A stretch of 64,000 nucleotides of DNA from positions 337,041 to 401,040 of the forward strand of contig NZ_NBYK01000002.1 of assembly GCF_002197985.1 (NCBI RefSeq). The letters run 5' to 3'. Numbering within the stretch: the first letter of the stretch is position 1; every line of letters begins with the position of its first letter. The notes under the pieces are model-generated. The model saw only the letters and a program-made list of their open reading frames with translations. It ran no database searches and was not told the DNA's origin. This document shows, one piece after another, positions 9,215 to 18,042 of the stretch. The translations under genes and the position numbers were made by a program. The DNA comes from Halopseudomonas aestusnigri (lineage in GTDB: Bacteria; Pseudomonadota; Gammaproteobacteria; Pseudomonadales; Pseudomonadaceae).

Positions 9215-9522
9215 GGTCAACACTTTTGCACCTGCTGCGTCACGCCCCCCAAGATGACACCCATTTTGCCACCAGCCTGCGAGTTATCGGGCCGGAGCAA
9301 GGGTTGCTGCTGATCGAGGATGCTGTCTATGCGCTGCTGCCTCGCACCAGCGCGGTTAACGCCATGCAATTGTTACCGGCCAGCATCAGGTTGTTTGCTC
9401 TGGAGTCCGACGTTCTGGCCCGCGGCCTGGCGATAGATGACCTGCCGCAGCGAGTGAGTCTGATCGACTATCCGGACATGGTCGAGCTATGCACCCGGTA
9501 TGACAAGGTATTGAGCTGGTGA
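9211..9522 (+). CDS. tusB: Sulfurtransferase complex subunit TusB
   Basis: A 103-residue DsrH-like protein, the third subunit of the TusBCD sulfur-relay complex. The N-terminus STLLHLLRHAP and the segment EDAVYALLP are characteristic. Start and stop codons interlock with both neighbours (ATGA with tusC, GTGA with tusE), so the four genes form one translation-coupled operon. Confidence 0.92.
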   Translation: MRSTLLHLLRHAPQDDTHFATSLRVIGPEQGLLLIEDAVYALLPRTSAVNAMQLLPASIRLFALESDVLARGLAIDDLPQRVSLIDYPDMVELCTRYDKVLSW

Positions 9523-9857
9523 CGCAGACTATCCATGCAGATGGCCGCGACATTGCGGTCGACAAGGAAGGCTTCCTGGTATCGCTGGACGACTGGTCCG
9601 AAGCCGTCGCACATGAACTGGCCCGGCGCGAAGGTATTGAACTGACCCCCGCGCATATGGAAGTCATCCTCCTGCTGCGCCGCTTTTACCAGACCTTTCA
9701 GCTCTCACCGGCGATGCGTGCGCTGGTCAAGTTTGTTGGCCAGGAACTGGGTAAGGACAAGGGCAACAGCATGTATTTGCTGACGCTGTTTCCGGGCAGT
9801 CCGGCGAAGCTGGGCAGCAAGATCGCCGGGCTGCCCAAACCGGAAAACTGTCTCTAG
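9519..9857 (+). CDS. tusE: Sulfur relay protein TusE (DsrC family)
   Basis: A 112-residue DsrC/TusE protein starting at a GTG that overlaps the tusB stop. The family core is clear: KEGFLVSLDDWSEAVAHELA, then EVILLLRRFYQTFQLSPAMR. The conserved Cys is the penultimate residue (PENCL), as required for accepting persulfide from TusD and handing it to MnmA. The second Cys of true dissimilatory DsrC, about ten residues before the end, is absent, so this is TusE rather than DsrC. It converges on the channel gene 22 bases away. Confidence 0.95.
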   Translation: MTQTIHADGRDIAVDKEGFLVSLDDWSEAVAHELARREGIELTPAHMEVILLLRRFYQTFQLSPAMRALVKFVGQELGKDKGNSMYLLTLFPGSPAKLGSKIAGLPKPENCL

Positions 9858-9879
9858 CTGTAAGGTGTTCAGCCGCCAG

Positions 9880-11841
9880 CTAGGCCGCTTCGGGCAAGGT
9901 GGTCAGAACCACCAACTGGTCTCCTTCGGCCAGCCGCAGAGGCTTGTCACGCTGCGGATTCAGCTGCAGCCGCCTGCCCTGCTCATCGGCCTTGAGGCGA
10001 AATACGCCCAGCGCAGTATCCCCGTGCAGTGCGACGATCGCCTCTAGGTCGGCGAAGGTGGTAACACTCTGCATCGGATAATGCCGCGGATCGAGGAACG
10101 CCAGCTCCGGACCGCCGGTGGTCAGCAACTCCTCGAACATCAGCCCGAGCTCACGGCGCTGTGCTATCTGTGCCATCAGGTGACTCAGAATCATGGGGCT
10201 GACGATAGTCTCGCCGCGCTTGCGCACGACCAGGCTTTCGTTGGCCGGGTCGCTCAACTCGAGCAGAATTTGCGGACGGATGGCACGCTGGCGCAGCAGC
10301 TCGTCGACAATCAGATAGCCGACCATGGCGCGGGCATCCGCTTCCTCTCCACTGTCCAGACGATCAGACGACACCAGGATGATGCTGTCGAAACGCTGCG
10401 TCATCAGCTGATCCAGCGCCCCTTCGACCATGTAATCCGCCTCTGTAAACTGGCAGTCGACACGGGCTGTCGCCGGGCTGTAGCTGCTGATCATGGCGGC
10501 CCGCTCGTCTGCCTTGACCACCGCAACGTTGTGCACATCGAAGCGATACTCGCGATATCCTGCAAGCTCGTGGATCAACGCAGGGACACGCCGGTTCCAG
10601 CCGAGCACCAGCAGTCTGCGCATGCCACCCGTGCTGACTGGACGTGACGGACCGGAGGCCGGGCGTTGCAACGGGCGCATGCTGACTTCGACCTGTTCGC
10701 CCTGTGGCGCAGCATGCTCGTAGGCGCGAGCCAGCATCACCAGCTTGTCTCCACTCCTGATCGTTTCTCCGGTCGGTGCATTCAGCCAGGTGCGCCAGCG
10801 CTCGCCATCCGGGCGCATGAGGCCGCACACGATGGCATCAGGCGTGCGGCTGCCTATGTTGGCCAGGGTCTGTCCGACGCAGTTATCGGTAGATCGTATG
10901 TAAAACTCGTTGCCTTCATGCACCGTCATCACTTCGCCAAACAACTCCGGCAGCCCGGGATGAATGATCGATTGAGCGAACAGGCGACTGACCAGAGCCT
11001 CGCTGGCGAGCACCTCCAGCGGGCCGGAGTAGGCGCGCTGCATGACCGCCATCTTGCGACTGTCATCAACCTCGGCAACGACGTAGGGGGGCGTTACTCC
11101 GCGCTGGTGGGCCTGCGCCTGCAAGGTTAGCAGTGCCTTGATAGCCTCCACATCGCTGCCGACCAGTGAGCCGGCGGTCTGATTGCGCCCGGGAATAAGG
11201 ACGACCGCCGCTTGCAGGCAGGCGGCGCGATCCAGGTCTTCAGGCTGCAGGGCGGTGCCCGAGCGCAGAATAATGTTGCCCATGTGCTTGCGAATCAGCG
11301 GGACTGCGCGCAGCTCATGGACATGTTCTGCCGTAACGTCCTCTGCCAGAATGACCAGACGAAGGCGTTTTGTCAGGCGCGCCTTGAGCAGGCGCTGAAT
11401 CCCACCATTAACGTCCAGGATCTCCTGTACGAGCGGGATGGTGCGGTTGGTCCAACCGAGGATGACAATGTGGCCGCTGACGGTGACTGGCGTGAGTCCC
11501 TGTTCAAGCTTCACCATCATCGCAATCAGCCAGCGCGTCATGATTGCCACCAGGGCACCGAGAAAGACAACATAACCGCTGAGCGTCAATACTGTGGAAA
11601 CGATACGTCGCCAGGTGCCCTCGTCATCGCCGAGATAACCTGGATCCGTCAGCCGCAGAAATGCCCACCAGACCGAGTCAGCGAGACTGGCCTCCCCGCC
11701 GGTTGGCCAGACCAGCCAGCCGCCAATCAGGGAGATAAGCGCAATGAAGGCAGCGACCACCAGCAACTGATAGTGCGCGCCCTTGATGAACTGGCGTTCG
11801 ACCAGATAACGCAGGCGGTCAACAAAGGAAAATGGCAACAT
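9880..11841 (-). CDS. CASTOR/POLLUX-like ion channel protein with RCK domains
   Basis: A 653-residue protein. Two or three hydrophobic segments lie in the first 120 residues (about 22-46 and 80-108) around a pore-like stretch LRLTDPGYLGDD that is not a canonical TVGYG potassium filter. Two nucleotide-binding RCK-like units follow, with HIVILGWTNRTIPLVQEI (near 128) and LLVLGWNRRVPALIHEL (near 410), and a TrkA_C-like end. This layout matches the bacterial relatives of plant CASTOR/POLLUX channels. I infer a ligand-gated cation channel of the inner membrane; the ion is uncertain because of the altered filter. It is divergent from cardiolipin synthase, 97 bases away. Confidence 0.8.
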   Translation of the reverse strand: MLPFSFVDRLRYLVERQFIKGAHYQLLVVAAFIALISLIGGWLVWPTGGEASLADSVWWAFLRLTDPGYLGDDEGTWRRIVSTVLTLSGYVVFLGALVAIMTRWLIAMMVKLEQGLTPVTVSGHIVILGWTNRTIPLVQEILDVNGGIQRLLKARLTKRLRLVILAEDVTAEHVHELRAVPLIRKHMGNIILRSGTALQPEDLDRAACLQAAVVLIPGRNQTAGSLVGSDVEAIKALLTLQAQAHQRGVTPPYVVAEVDDSRKMAVMQRAYSGPLEVLASEALVSRLFAQSIIHPGLPELFGEVMTVHEGNEFYIRSTDNCVGQTLANIGSRTPDAIVCGLMRPDGERWRTWLNAPTGETIRSGDKLVMLARAYEHAAPQGEQVEVSMRPLQRPASGPSRPVSTGGMRRLLVLGWNRRVPALIHELAGYREYRFDVHNVAVVKADERAAMISSYSPATARVDCQFTEADYMVEGALDQLMTQRFDSIILVSSDRLDSGEEADARAMVGYLIVDELLRQRAIRPQILLELSDPANESLVVRKRGETIVSPMILSHLMAQIAQRRELGLMFEELLTTGGPELAFLDPRHYPMQSVTTFADLEAIVALHGDTALGVFRLKADEQGRRLQLNPQRDKPLRLAEGDQLVVLTTLPEAA

Positions 11842-11938
11842 GCGGTGAAGATCTCGCGGCGGCTTGTTCTTAACGGTGCGGGCAAATCCTGCTAGATTGC
11901 TTCATTGGACGTCTGGACAGGTACTCTGTTCAATCCGC

Positions 11939-13381
11939 ATGAGCTACATCGAACACATCATCGGCATCGCCCTGGCGGTACTCTACTGGCTTTTTACCGC
12001 CGTGGTCACCTTCCGGGTCATTGGCCGCCGCAATCCGGTCAGCGTGACGCTATCCTGGCTGCTGGTAATCTACATCCTGCCGTTTGTGGGCGCCCTGCTC
12101 TATCTGATGCTGGGTGAACTCAACCTTGGCCGTCAACGTGCGCGTCGGGCCGAGGCGATGCTGGAACCCTTTCTCGCCAGCATTGCAGATGATTTCAAAA
12201 CCCAAAAGGCCCCCTTGCCCGGCGGGCAGCTGGTGCAGGGGATTCGCCAACTGATCGAAACTCGCCTCGGCATTGGCGCGTTGGGCTACCAGCAAATGGA
12301 TTTGCTGGAGACGCCCGAGCAGATCTTCGATCGCCTGTGTCAGGATGTGCGTGAGGCCAAAAGCAGTATTCACCTGGAAACCTATATCTGGTTTCCCGGA
12401 GGGCGCATCGATACCTTGAGCGAGGCGCTGATCGACGCTGCCGGACGTGGTGTTCAGGTTTCCCTGCTGATTGATCACGCCGGCAGTCGCCCTTTCTTTC
12501 GCTCGCGCTGGCGCAAGCGCTTCATCGATGCCGGAATCGAAGTAGTGCCGGCTCTGCCGGTGCGACTCTGGCGGGCACTGGCGCAGCGCGTCGACCTGCG
12601 TCTGCACCGCAAGCTGGTTGTCATCGACGGGCACATTGCCTACACCGGTTCGATGAATATGGCCGACCCATCGCACTTCAAGAAGGAGGCCAATGTAGGA
12701 CAGTGGGTCGATATCATGCTGCGGCTGGATGGCCCTGCAGCACGAGGCCTGGACAAGGTATTTGCCTGGGACTGGGAGGTCGAAACCGGTATCCGTCGTC
12801 TGGCCCCTGCGCCGCCCAGCCCGCCAACCTGCTATAAATGGCTGTCCATTCTGCCGTCAGGTCCGGGCATGGGCGAAGATCTGATCACCCAGGCGGTGCT
12901 GTCCAGCATCTATCGCGCCAATGAAAGTATCACCATCAGTACGCCCTACTTCGTACCATCAGAGGCGATATTTGACGCGCTCTGCCAGGCTGCGCGGCGC
13001 GGTGTGCGGGTCAAGGTGCTGGTACCCGAGCGCAATGACTCGCATCTGGTCGGCTGGGCCAGCCGCGCTTACTATGAGCGTTTTCTCGAAGCAGGTGGAT
13101 CAATTTATCTGTTTCGCGGCGGGCTGCTTCACACCAAGGCAATGCTGATGGATGGCCAGCTTGCGCTGGTTGGCAGCGTGAATCTGGACATCCGCAGCCT
13201 CCAACTCAACTTTGAACTCACGGTCCCGCTTTTTTCGCCAGAAGGTTGCGCTGTCATCAAACGCCTGCTGGACGGCTATATATCGGATAGCGTTGAGCTT
13301 GAATGGGCGCAATGGCGGCAGCGTTCGCGTGGGGCGCGTGTGTTGGAACGCCTTATGTTCTTCCTGAGCCCCTTGCTCTGA
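11939..13381 (+). CDS. cls: Cardiolipin synthase (ClsA type)
   Basis: A 480-residue protein, close to E. coli ClsA (486). Two N-terminal transmembrane helices (about 5-25 and 36-57) are followed by two phospholipase-D-type catalytic halves, each with an HKD motif: HRKLVVIDG (near 224) and HTKAMLMDG (near 400), plus the downstream GSMNMAD and GSVNLDIRS segments. The enzyme joins phosphatidylglycerol molecules to cardiolipin at the inner membrane. The ATG at 11939 is chosen because it places the first helix at the N-terminus; its ribosome site is weak. Confidence 0.92.
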   Translation: MSYIEHIIGIALAVLYWLFTAVVTFRVIGRRNPVSVTLSWLLVIYILPFVGALLYLMLGELNLGRQRARRAEAMLEPFLASIADDFKTQKAPLPGGQLVQGIRQLIETRLGIGALGYQQMDLLETPEQIFDRLCQDVREAKSSIHLETYIWFPGGRIDTLSEALIDAAGRGVQVSLLIDHAGSRPFFRSRWRKRFIDAGIEVVPALPVRLWRALAQRVDLRLHRKLVVIDGHIAYTGSMNMADPSHFKKEANVGQWVDIMLRLDGPAARGLDKVFAWDWEVETGIRRLAPAPPSPPTCYKWLSILPSGPGMGEDLITQAVLSSIYRANESITISTPYFVPSEAIFDALCQAARRGVRVKVLVPERNDSHLVGWASRAYYERFLEAGGSIYLFRGGLLHTKAMLMDGQLALVGSVNLDIRSLQLNFELTVPLFSPEGCAVIKRLLDGYISDSVELEWAQWRQRSRGARVLERLMFFLSPLL

Positions 13382-13405
13382 ATCAAGGAAACTGCTGCAG
13401 CGCTA

Positions 13406-13433
13406 TTGCTTTCATGGCAATTCCGGCTAGAAT
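13406..13433 (+). promoter_or_regulatory. Candidate sigma-70 promoter for the small exported protein
   Basis: TTGCTT (13406-13411), a 16-base spacer and TAGAAT (13428-13433) resemble a sigma-70 promoter. The Fur-box-like sequence at 13439 would cover the start of transcription. Confidence 0.5.
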
Positions 13434-13438
13434 CCAAA

Positions 13439-13453
13439 TGAGATTGAATATCA
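13439..13453. promoter_or_regulatory. Candidate Fur box
   Basis: TGAGATTGAATATCA matches 11 of 14 fixed positions of the 7-1-7 Fur consensus TGATAATNATTATCA and lies within longer arms AAATGA/TCATTT (13436-13456). It falls just after the predicted -10 element and 15 bases before the next start codon, the usual place for Fur repression. Inferred by eye. Confidence 0.5.
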
Positions 13454-13468
13454 TTTGCGAGATTTGCC

Positions 13469-13831
13469 ATGAAAATGTATCTGGTTCCAGTAAGTCTGAC
13501 GGTCAGCATGATGGCGCCCGGAGCTCTGGCCGGCGCCGGTGCGATCTCCGGCGCGAGCGGTCACCCTGCTGTCTTGCAGCTCCAGGCGCACACCCTGTCA
13601 CTACAGCAATTGCTGGAGCAGCCGCTGGACCAGAGCGCGCTCAGCCGCCTGGAGGACCTCAGTTATCAGCTGGAGAGCGATCTGTTGCAACTTGGTTCTC
13701 CAGCTGCGCCGGTTGCCGACCCGCTGGAATCCCTGCATCGGGCGGTAGAGCACTGTGATGCCAGCGAGGTAAAGCGCTGTGCAGGCCTGTACCTTGCTGC
13801 TGCCCGGCGCTGGCTGTCAGGTCTCGCATGA
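13469..13831 (+). CDS. Small exported protein, DUF6746-like
   Basis: A 120-residue protein with a signal peptide (about residues 1-21, ending ALAGAG). The mature part is helical; a segment LEDLSYQLESDLLQL and a later LESLHRAVEHCDASEVKRC followed by YLAAARRW recall DUF6746 proteins of Pseudomonas, whose function is unknown to me. Two Cys residues six apart near the end (HCD and RCA) could form a disulfide or bind metal. It is preceded by a candidate promoter with a Fur-box-like site, which would make it iron-regulated. It converges on the phospholipase-D gene with only five bases between. Confidence 0.6.
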   Translation: MKMYLVPVSLTVSMMAPGALAGAGAISGASGHPAVLQLQAHTLSLQQLLEQPLDQSALSRLEDLSYQLESDLLQLGSPAAPVADPLESLHRAVEHCDASEVKRCAGLYLAAARRWLSGLA

Positions 13832-13836
13832 CTTGT

Positions 13837-15363
13837 TTATAGCTGTCCGGACAAGGGCAGCCAGCCCAGGCTCCAGCTCATGAATCGACGGAATCGGCTG
13901 GCATCAGGTTCGGCTTCCCAGGTTCGTCCCTCGGCCCTCCAGCGCAGATCACCCCGGCGATCCAGTTCGACCCTGAAGGCGTAGTCGTCCGAGGTCCAGC
14001 GCTCGAAAAGCTCGACCATCTCCTGCGCCAACTCGGGATTCTCGATGTAGACGCCTGCCTCAGTATTGATTTTGATGGATCGCGGATCCAGGTTCACCGA
14101 GCCAATAAAAGTTGCCTGGCGGTCAAACACAAAGGTTTTTGCGTGCAGGCTGGCAAGTGATTCACCCAGGAATGGGCTGGCCCTTTCCTGCTGTCCGGCA
14201 ATCGGTCTCAGCTCCCAGAGCCTGACGCCACCTTCGAGCAGCGGACGACGCGATTTGACGTAACCACTGTGTACCGCCAGTACATCTGTGGTTGCCAGCG
14301 AGTTGGTCAGTACCGAGACATCAACGCCACGCTCAACCAGCCCCAGAAGCAGCCGTTCTCCGCCTGTGCGTGGCACAAAATAGGCGGACGTCAGCAGCAG
14401 CTCCTCTTCGGTTTGCCTGATCGGCTCGATCAGGCTGCGGCCAAGGTAGGCAATCTCCTTGCCGTCGCCGCGGGGATCTGACTTGGACGGGTCATCGTAA
14501 AGCCAGCTCGCTTGGCCCCAATGCCATGAGAGGGCGTTGCCACCGAGATCACTGAGGAAACGCGACTCTGCAACCGCCCTTATGTAGGGATTGCGCGCAG
14601 CCTGGCGCGTCGCTGATCCGAGCTTTGCGCGCATTCCGGCAAGTTCCTCTGCCGTGCGCTCGCCAGTCATCACAGTAATCGGGATGGCGATACCGCTGTT
14701 CCAGTAGTTGTCAAAACTGTCAGCTGCGCTTTCGGCGATCGGGCCGATGGCGATGACATCGACGTCCTGAAAGTCGATATCGGTCAGAGAAAAGTACTCA
14801 TCACCGATATTGCGCCCGCCGGTGATCAGCGCTGTGCTATCGGCAACCATCAGCTTGTTGTGCATGCGGTAGTTGATGCGGCCGAACTCGATTACCTTGC
14901 CCAGCAGCTTCATCCAGTTGCTGCGCAGGCTGACCGGGTTGTACAGGCGCACGTCGATATTGGGATGCAGGCCCACGGTAGCAATACCGACATCATCGAC
15001 GTTGGCACCGACGTCATCTATCAGCAGACGTACTCGTACACCGCGATCAGCCGCGGCCATCAGCCGCTCAGTGATCAGCCCTCCGGTAATATCGGTGTTA
15101 TAGATGTAGTACTGGATATCCAGGCTGTGCTCGGCCATGTCAATCAGCCGAATCCGCGCAGCGAGTGCATCTGCACCGTCATGCAGGAGGATGAATCCGG
15201 ACTGCGTCGGGTCCGTAGAGCGTTGCTTTGCCAGATAGCGACCCAGCTTGGTTGATGTGTCCGCGGGCAGATAATAGGTCGGCAGCTCGCTGTGAGACAT
15301 GCCGGCAGTCGCACAGCCTGTCATCAGACAGGCTGTGATCATCAGGCAGAACAGTCGTAACAT
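13837..15363 (-). CDS. Phospholipase-D-superfamily lipoprotein
   Basis: A 508-residue protein. Residues 1-17 form a lipoprotein signal with lipobox LMTGC. Two PLD catalytic motifs are intact: HNKLMVADS (near 168) with GGRNIGDEYF after it, and HAKTFVFDR (near 403) with GSVNLDPRS. It has no transmembrane pair like ClsA, so it resembles the ClsC/YmdC-type or related periplasmic PLD proteins. It could act on phospholipids at the inner face of the outer membrane; substrate unknown. It lies 48 bases after the LprI/ankyrin lipoprotein and is probably the last gene of the exbB-exbD-tonB run. Confidence 0.85.
   Translation of the reverse strand: MLRLFCLMITACLMTGCATAGMSHSELPTYYLPADTSTKLGRYLAKQRSTDPTQSGFILLHDGADALAARIRLIDMAEHSLDIQYYIYNTDITGGLITERLMAAADRGVRVRLLIDDVGANVDDVGIATVGLHPNIDVRLYNPVSLRSNWMKLLGKVIEFGRINYRMHNKLMVADSTALITGGRNIGDEYFSLTDIDFQDVDVIAIGPIAESAADSFDNYWNSGIAIPITVMTGERTAEELAGMRAKLGSATRQAARNPYIRAVAESRFLSDLGGNALSWHWGQASWLYDDPSKSDPRGDGKEIAYLGRSLIEPIRQTEEELLLTSAYFVPRTGGERLLLGLVERGVDVSVLTNSLATTDVLAVHSGYVKSRRPLLEGGVRLWELRPIAGQQERASPFLGESLASLHAKTFVFDRQATFIGSVNLDPRSIKINTEAGVYIENPELAQEMVELFERWTSDDYAFRVELDRRGDLRWRAEGRTWEAEPDASRFRRFMSWSLGWLPLSGQL
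15312..15337. repeat. Perfect 10-bp hairpin in the signal-peptide coding region
   Basis: CACAGCCTGT and ACAGGCTGTG are separated by six bases, inside codons for the lipobox region of the phospholipase-D lipoprotein. On the mRNA it would form a stable stem about 25 bases after the start codon, where it could slow translation. Confidence 0.5.
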
Positions 15364-15411
15364 GAAGGTATCCCGTTCAATGTAGCCGCCCTGCCCTGTA
15401 CCGGCCCACGG

Positions 15412-18027
15412 CTAGGGGTTTTGCTCCTCGTACTGATCGCTTACAACCAGCTGGTAACTGACGCGGCGCACGCCTCGGTTATCGATCACGACATAGCCGG
15501 TTTTGGCCGGATTCAGACCCTGAGTATAGGCCGCGCTGTAGAGCGCCCGCCATGCAGCCTCGACCTGATGACGCTGCGGGTCGAAATCCAGGCTCAATAC
15601 CTGCTGCTCCGGCTGTTGCGAGACACGATACCCCGCTTGAGGTACCGGCGAGCCGCTGACAGGGAAACTGACCTGGAAGCGCAGCAGATCGGGCGAATTG
15701 GCGCCAAGATCGTCGAACAGCAGATTCAGCGGTCCAGTCACCCTGACCTTCGCACGCCGGGTTGCAGTCGTGGCAACGTTGATCGCCATAGGGCCGATGT
15801 CTTCGGTCAGATCCGCCGGCGGCATTTCAGTCGGTCTACCGAACAATGTCATTGCAGGTCGACGAATCAGCTGGATCGGATAACTCTGACCGTCTTCACG
15901 GATAATCAGTTCATCGCCGGCGCGTATATCAATCGGCTTCTGGGCACTGACAGGCAGGGGTGCGTAAGTCGAGGCGCACAGTTCGGAAGCCTTGAAGCTA
16001 TCGCGCTGATCGGTTGTCAGCGATTCGTTGGTTGATACTGCCCGGCAGATGGCCTGGTCGTAACCACGCCAGGCCTGACGCATGGCACCGGCATCCATCA
16101 GCGCTCTGATGGTCGCCTCGTCGCCGCTGGCTGCGGCGAGTAGCAATGCGGTCTGTCGACCGGTGGCCGCTTCTTGTCGATCCGGACCACCAACACCGGC
16201 ATTTTCTACAGCGCGTGTTTCGGCATACAGGTCGGCCCCGGCTGCCAGCAATCTGCGTACCGATTCACTCTGCCCGTTCTGGGCTGCAGCCATCAGCGCG
16301 GTTCGCCCCCACTGGTTGCGTGCATTAACGTCAAATCCGCGCTGCAGCAACAGCGATACAGCATCCGGGGTCGCAACGGCAGCCATCAGTGCGGTGTCAC
16401 CATCAGGACCGATCCCCCGATTTTCGCCCAGCACCTCGGTTTCATAGGCAATAAAATCGGACACCACATTCAGCGGCGCACCATTGAGTACGACGCTGTG
16501 CAGCGTGGCAAACTGCCTGCCTTGCTCAAGCGCGCCGGGTTGAGGGGCGATCGCATAACGCGCCTGATAGCGTGCAAAAGGTTCCGCTGGCAGCGCAGGC
16601 ACCTGCTCCGGCAGTTCCAGATTCTCCATGCTGCGGGCAAAGGTCTCGTGGAACAGCAGGTCGGAGGCGATGCCGGCCTCTGCTGCCGTCAGTCCCTGAC
16701 CGACAAACATCGCCTGCAGCTCCTGATGCGCCGGAGCCAGCATCGGCATCAACCGACGGTAGCGTTGCTTGTTGCCGATATTACGCTCGGACCAGAGGAA
16801 GAACTGCTCCATTGCGGCATCGTTGCGGGCAGCGATGGCGCCCTGGCGACCACTGCGCTGGTATTCGTCAACACCCAGCAACGGCAGATTGAGAAGGGTC
16901 CACTGACGCTCTTTCCAGCGCTGAAACAGGTCGCGGCGTTCGCTCTGGGCATAGCCCGGCAGCGGGTCACCTGCGAGTTGCTCGAGCGCACTGTTGAGCT
17001 GTGCGTAGGTGGGTAATCCGCGCAGGTTGTCTGTACGCGGCGGTGTGAGATAGCTCTGGAACAGGCACAGTGGCTTGATATCACTACCCAGTGCGTAAAC
17101 GCCGGCATAGGCCGACTCACCACGCGCAGCCGGCGAGTAGAAGCCCCAGGTTTCATTGACCAGTGCCAGCGGCTCGCCCTGATAGCTGAACAAGTCGATG
17201 CTGCCGTAATCCCCGGTTTGTGACGAGGATGCGTTGGCCCGACCGCCGTAACCCGGTTGCTTGGCAATCCAGGCGGGCATGGTCCGATGATCCATGACGA
17301 CCCGGTCATCAATCAGCAGCCCCCGTGCCCGTTGCTGGTAGCCGGCGTACAGACCCGGGTTGTAGAGTTCCACCCGGTAACGGTGGCCGCCGACGCTGGC
17401 TTCGCGATCCCCTTTGCGGCTGCCGGCCAGCAAGGTGGCACCGGACAGTACGGTAATGTCTGCTTCGCCTTTTGCTGCCAACGAGCGGTTAAGGGCCGCA
17501 CCGATGGCGCTGCAGAACCCGGGCCTGAGTTCTTCAGCCACTCTGAACTCGGCATAGGTGGACCAGGCATGGCGCTGTGATGACGTAACCTTAGGTGGCG
17601 CTGGCCAGTTACGCAGCTCATTGATGCGCTGGCGATACAGGGCGTCCAAGCACGCTTGCGCTGTGGTATCTGGTTGCAATGCGGTACCAGCCTCGGTTCC
17701 CAGGCCACAGGCTCCGGCACGCGACAGTTGCCACTGACGCTGATTGGCCTCCAGCAGCAGCGCACCGGGAAGATCCAGTGCGTTTACACGCTGGTGCAGC
17801 AACTCGGTCAACTGCCGATCCCGGGCCGCCAGGCTGTCGCTGGCGCAGATCTGCCGATGCACCTCCGGCAAGGCACCGCTGCAATCAAAGCCTGCCCTTC
17901 CGGCATCCGGCAAAGCTGACAGGCGGGGGGTCAGATCCGGTTTGGGTTTCGGCGGCACCGGTGCACCGGCACAGGCCGTCAGCAAGATCACACTTGAGAC
18001 CAACACAATACGCGTGGGGGTAAACAT
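15412..18027 (-). CDS. Large lipoprotein with LprI-like and ankyrin-repeat regions
   Basis: An 871-residue protein with lipoprotein signal and lipobox LLTAC (Cys19). Residues 48-115 (FDCSGALPEVHRQICASD, AARDRQLTEL, then QRQWQLSRAGAC) match the Cys-bearing LprI/DUF1311 lysozyme-inhibitor-like domain. At least two clear ankyrin repeats lie near residues 545-610 (DGDTALMAAVATPDAVSLLL, WGRTALMAAAQNGQSESVRRLL), with more degenerate copies around. The C-terminal 200 residues are not recognised. The signal places it in the periplasm, attached to a membrane. It is 15 bases after tonB and 48 before the PLD lipoprotein. I know no named homologue with this domain order; a periplasmic scaffold or inhibitor is a guess. 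Confidence 0.8.
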   Translation of the reverse strand: MFTPTRIVLVSSVILLTACAGAPVPPKPKPDLTPRLSALPDAGRAGFDCSGALPEVHRQICASDSLAARDRQLTELLHQRVNALDLPGALLLEANQRQWQLSRAGACGLGTEAGTALQPDTTAQACLDALYRQRINELRNWPAPPKVTSSQRHAWSTYAEFRVAEELRPGFCSAIGAALNRSLAAKGEADITVLSGATLLAGSRKGDREASVGGHRYRVELYNPGLYAGYQQRARGLLIDDRVVMDHRTMPAWIAKQPGYGGRANASSSQTGDYGSIDLFSYQGEPLALVNETWGFYSPAARGESAYAGVYALGSDIKPLCLFQSYLTPPRTDNLRGLPTYAQLNSALEQLAGDPLPGYAQSERRDLFQRWKERQWTLLNLPLLGVDEYQRSGRQGAIAARNDAAMEQFFLWSERNIGNKQRYRRLMPMLAPAHQELQAMFVGQGLTAAEAGIASDLLFHETFARSMENLELPEQVPALPAEPFARYQARYAIAPQPGALEQGRQFATLHSVVLNGAPLNVVSDFIAYETEVLGENRGIGPDGDTALMAAVATPDAVSLLLQRGFDVNARNQWGRTALMAAAQNGQSESVRRLLAAGADLYAETRAVENAGVGGPDRQEAATGRQTALLLAAASGDEATIRALMDAGAMRQAWRGYDQAICRAVSTNESLTTDQRDSFKASELCASTYAPLPVSAQKPIDIRAGDELIIREDGQSYPIQLIRRPAMTLFGRPTEMPPADLTEDIGPMAINVATTATRRAKVRVTGPLNLLFDDLGANSPDLLRFQVSFPVSGSPVPQAGYRVSQQPEQQVLSLDFDPQRHQVEAAWRALYSAAYTQGLNPAKTGYVVIDNRGVRRVSYQLVVSDQYEEQNP

Positions 18028-18042
18028 GCCAGTACTCCGTAT

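Noticed and set aside
13561-13758. Alternative plus-strand frames in the small exported protein region
   Set aside because: Only the frame from 13469 has a signal peptide, a start-site context and a promoter.
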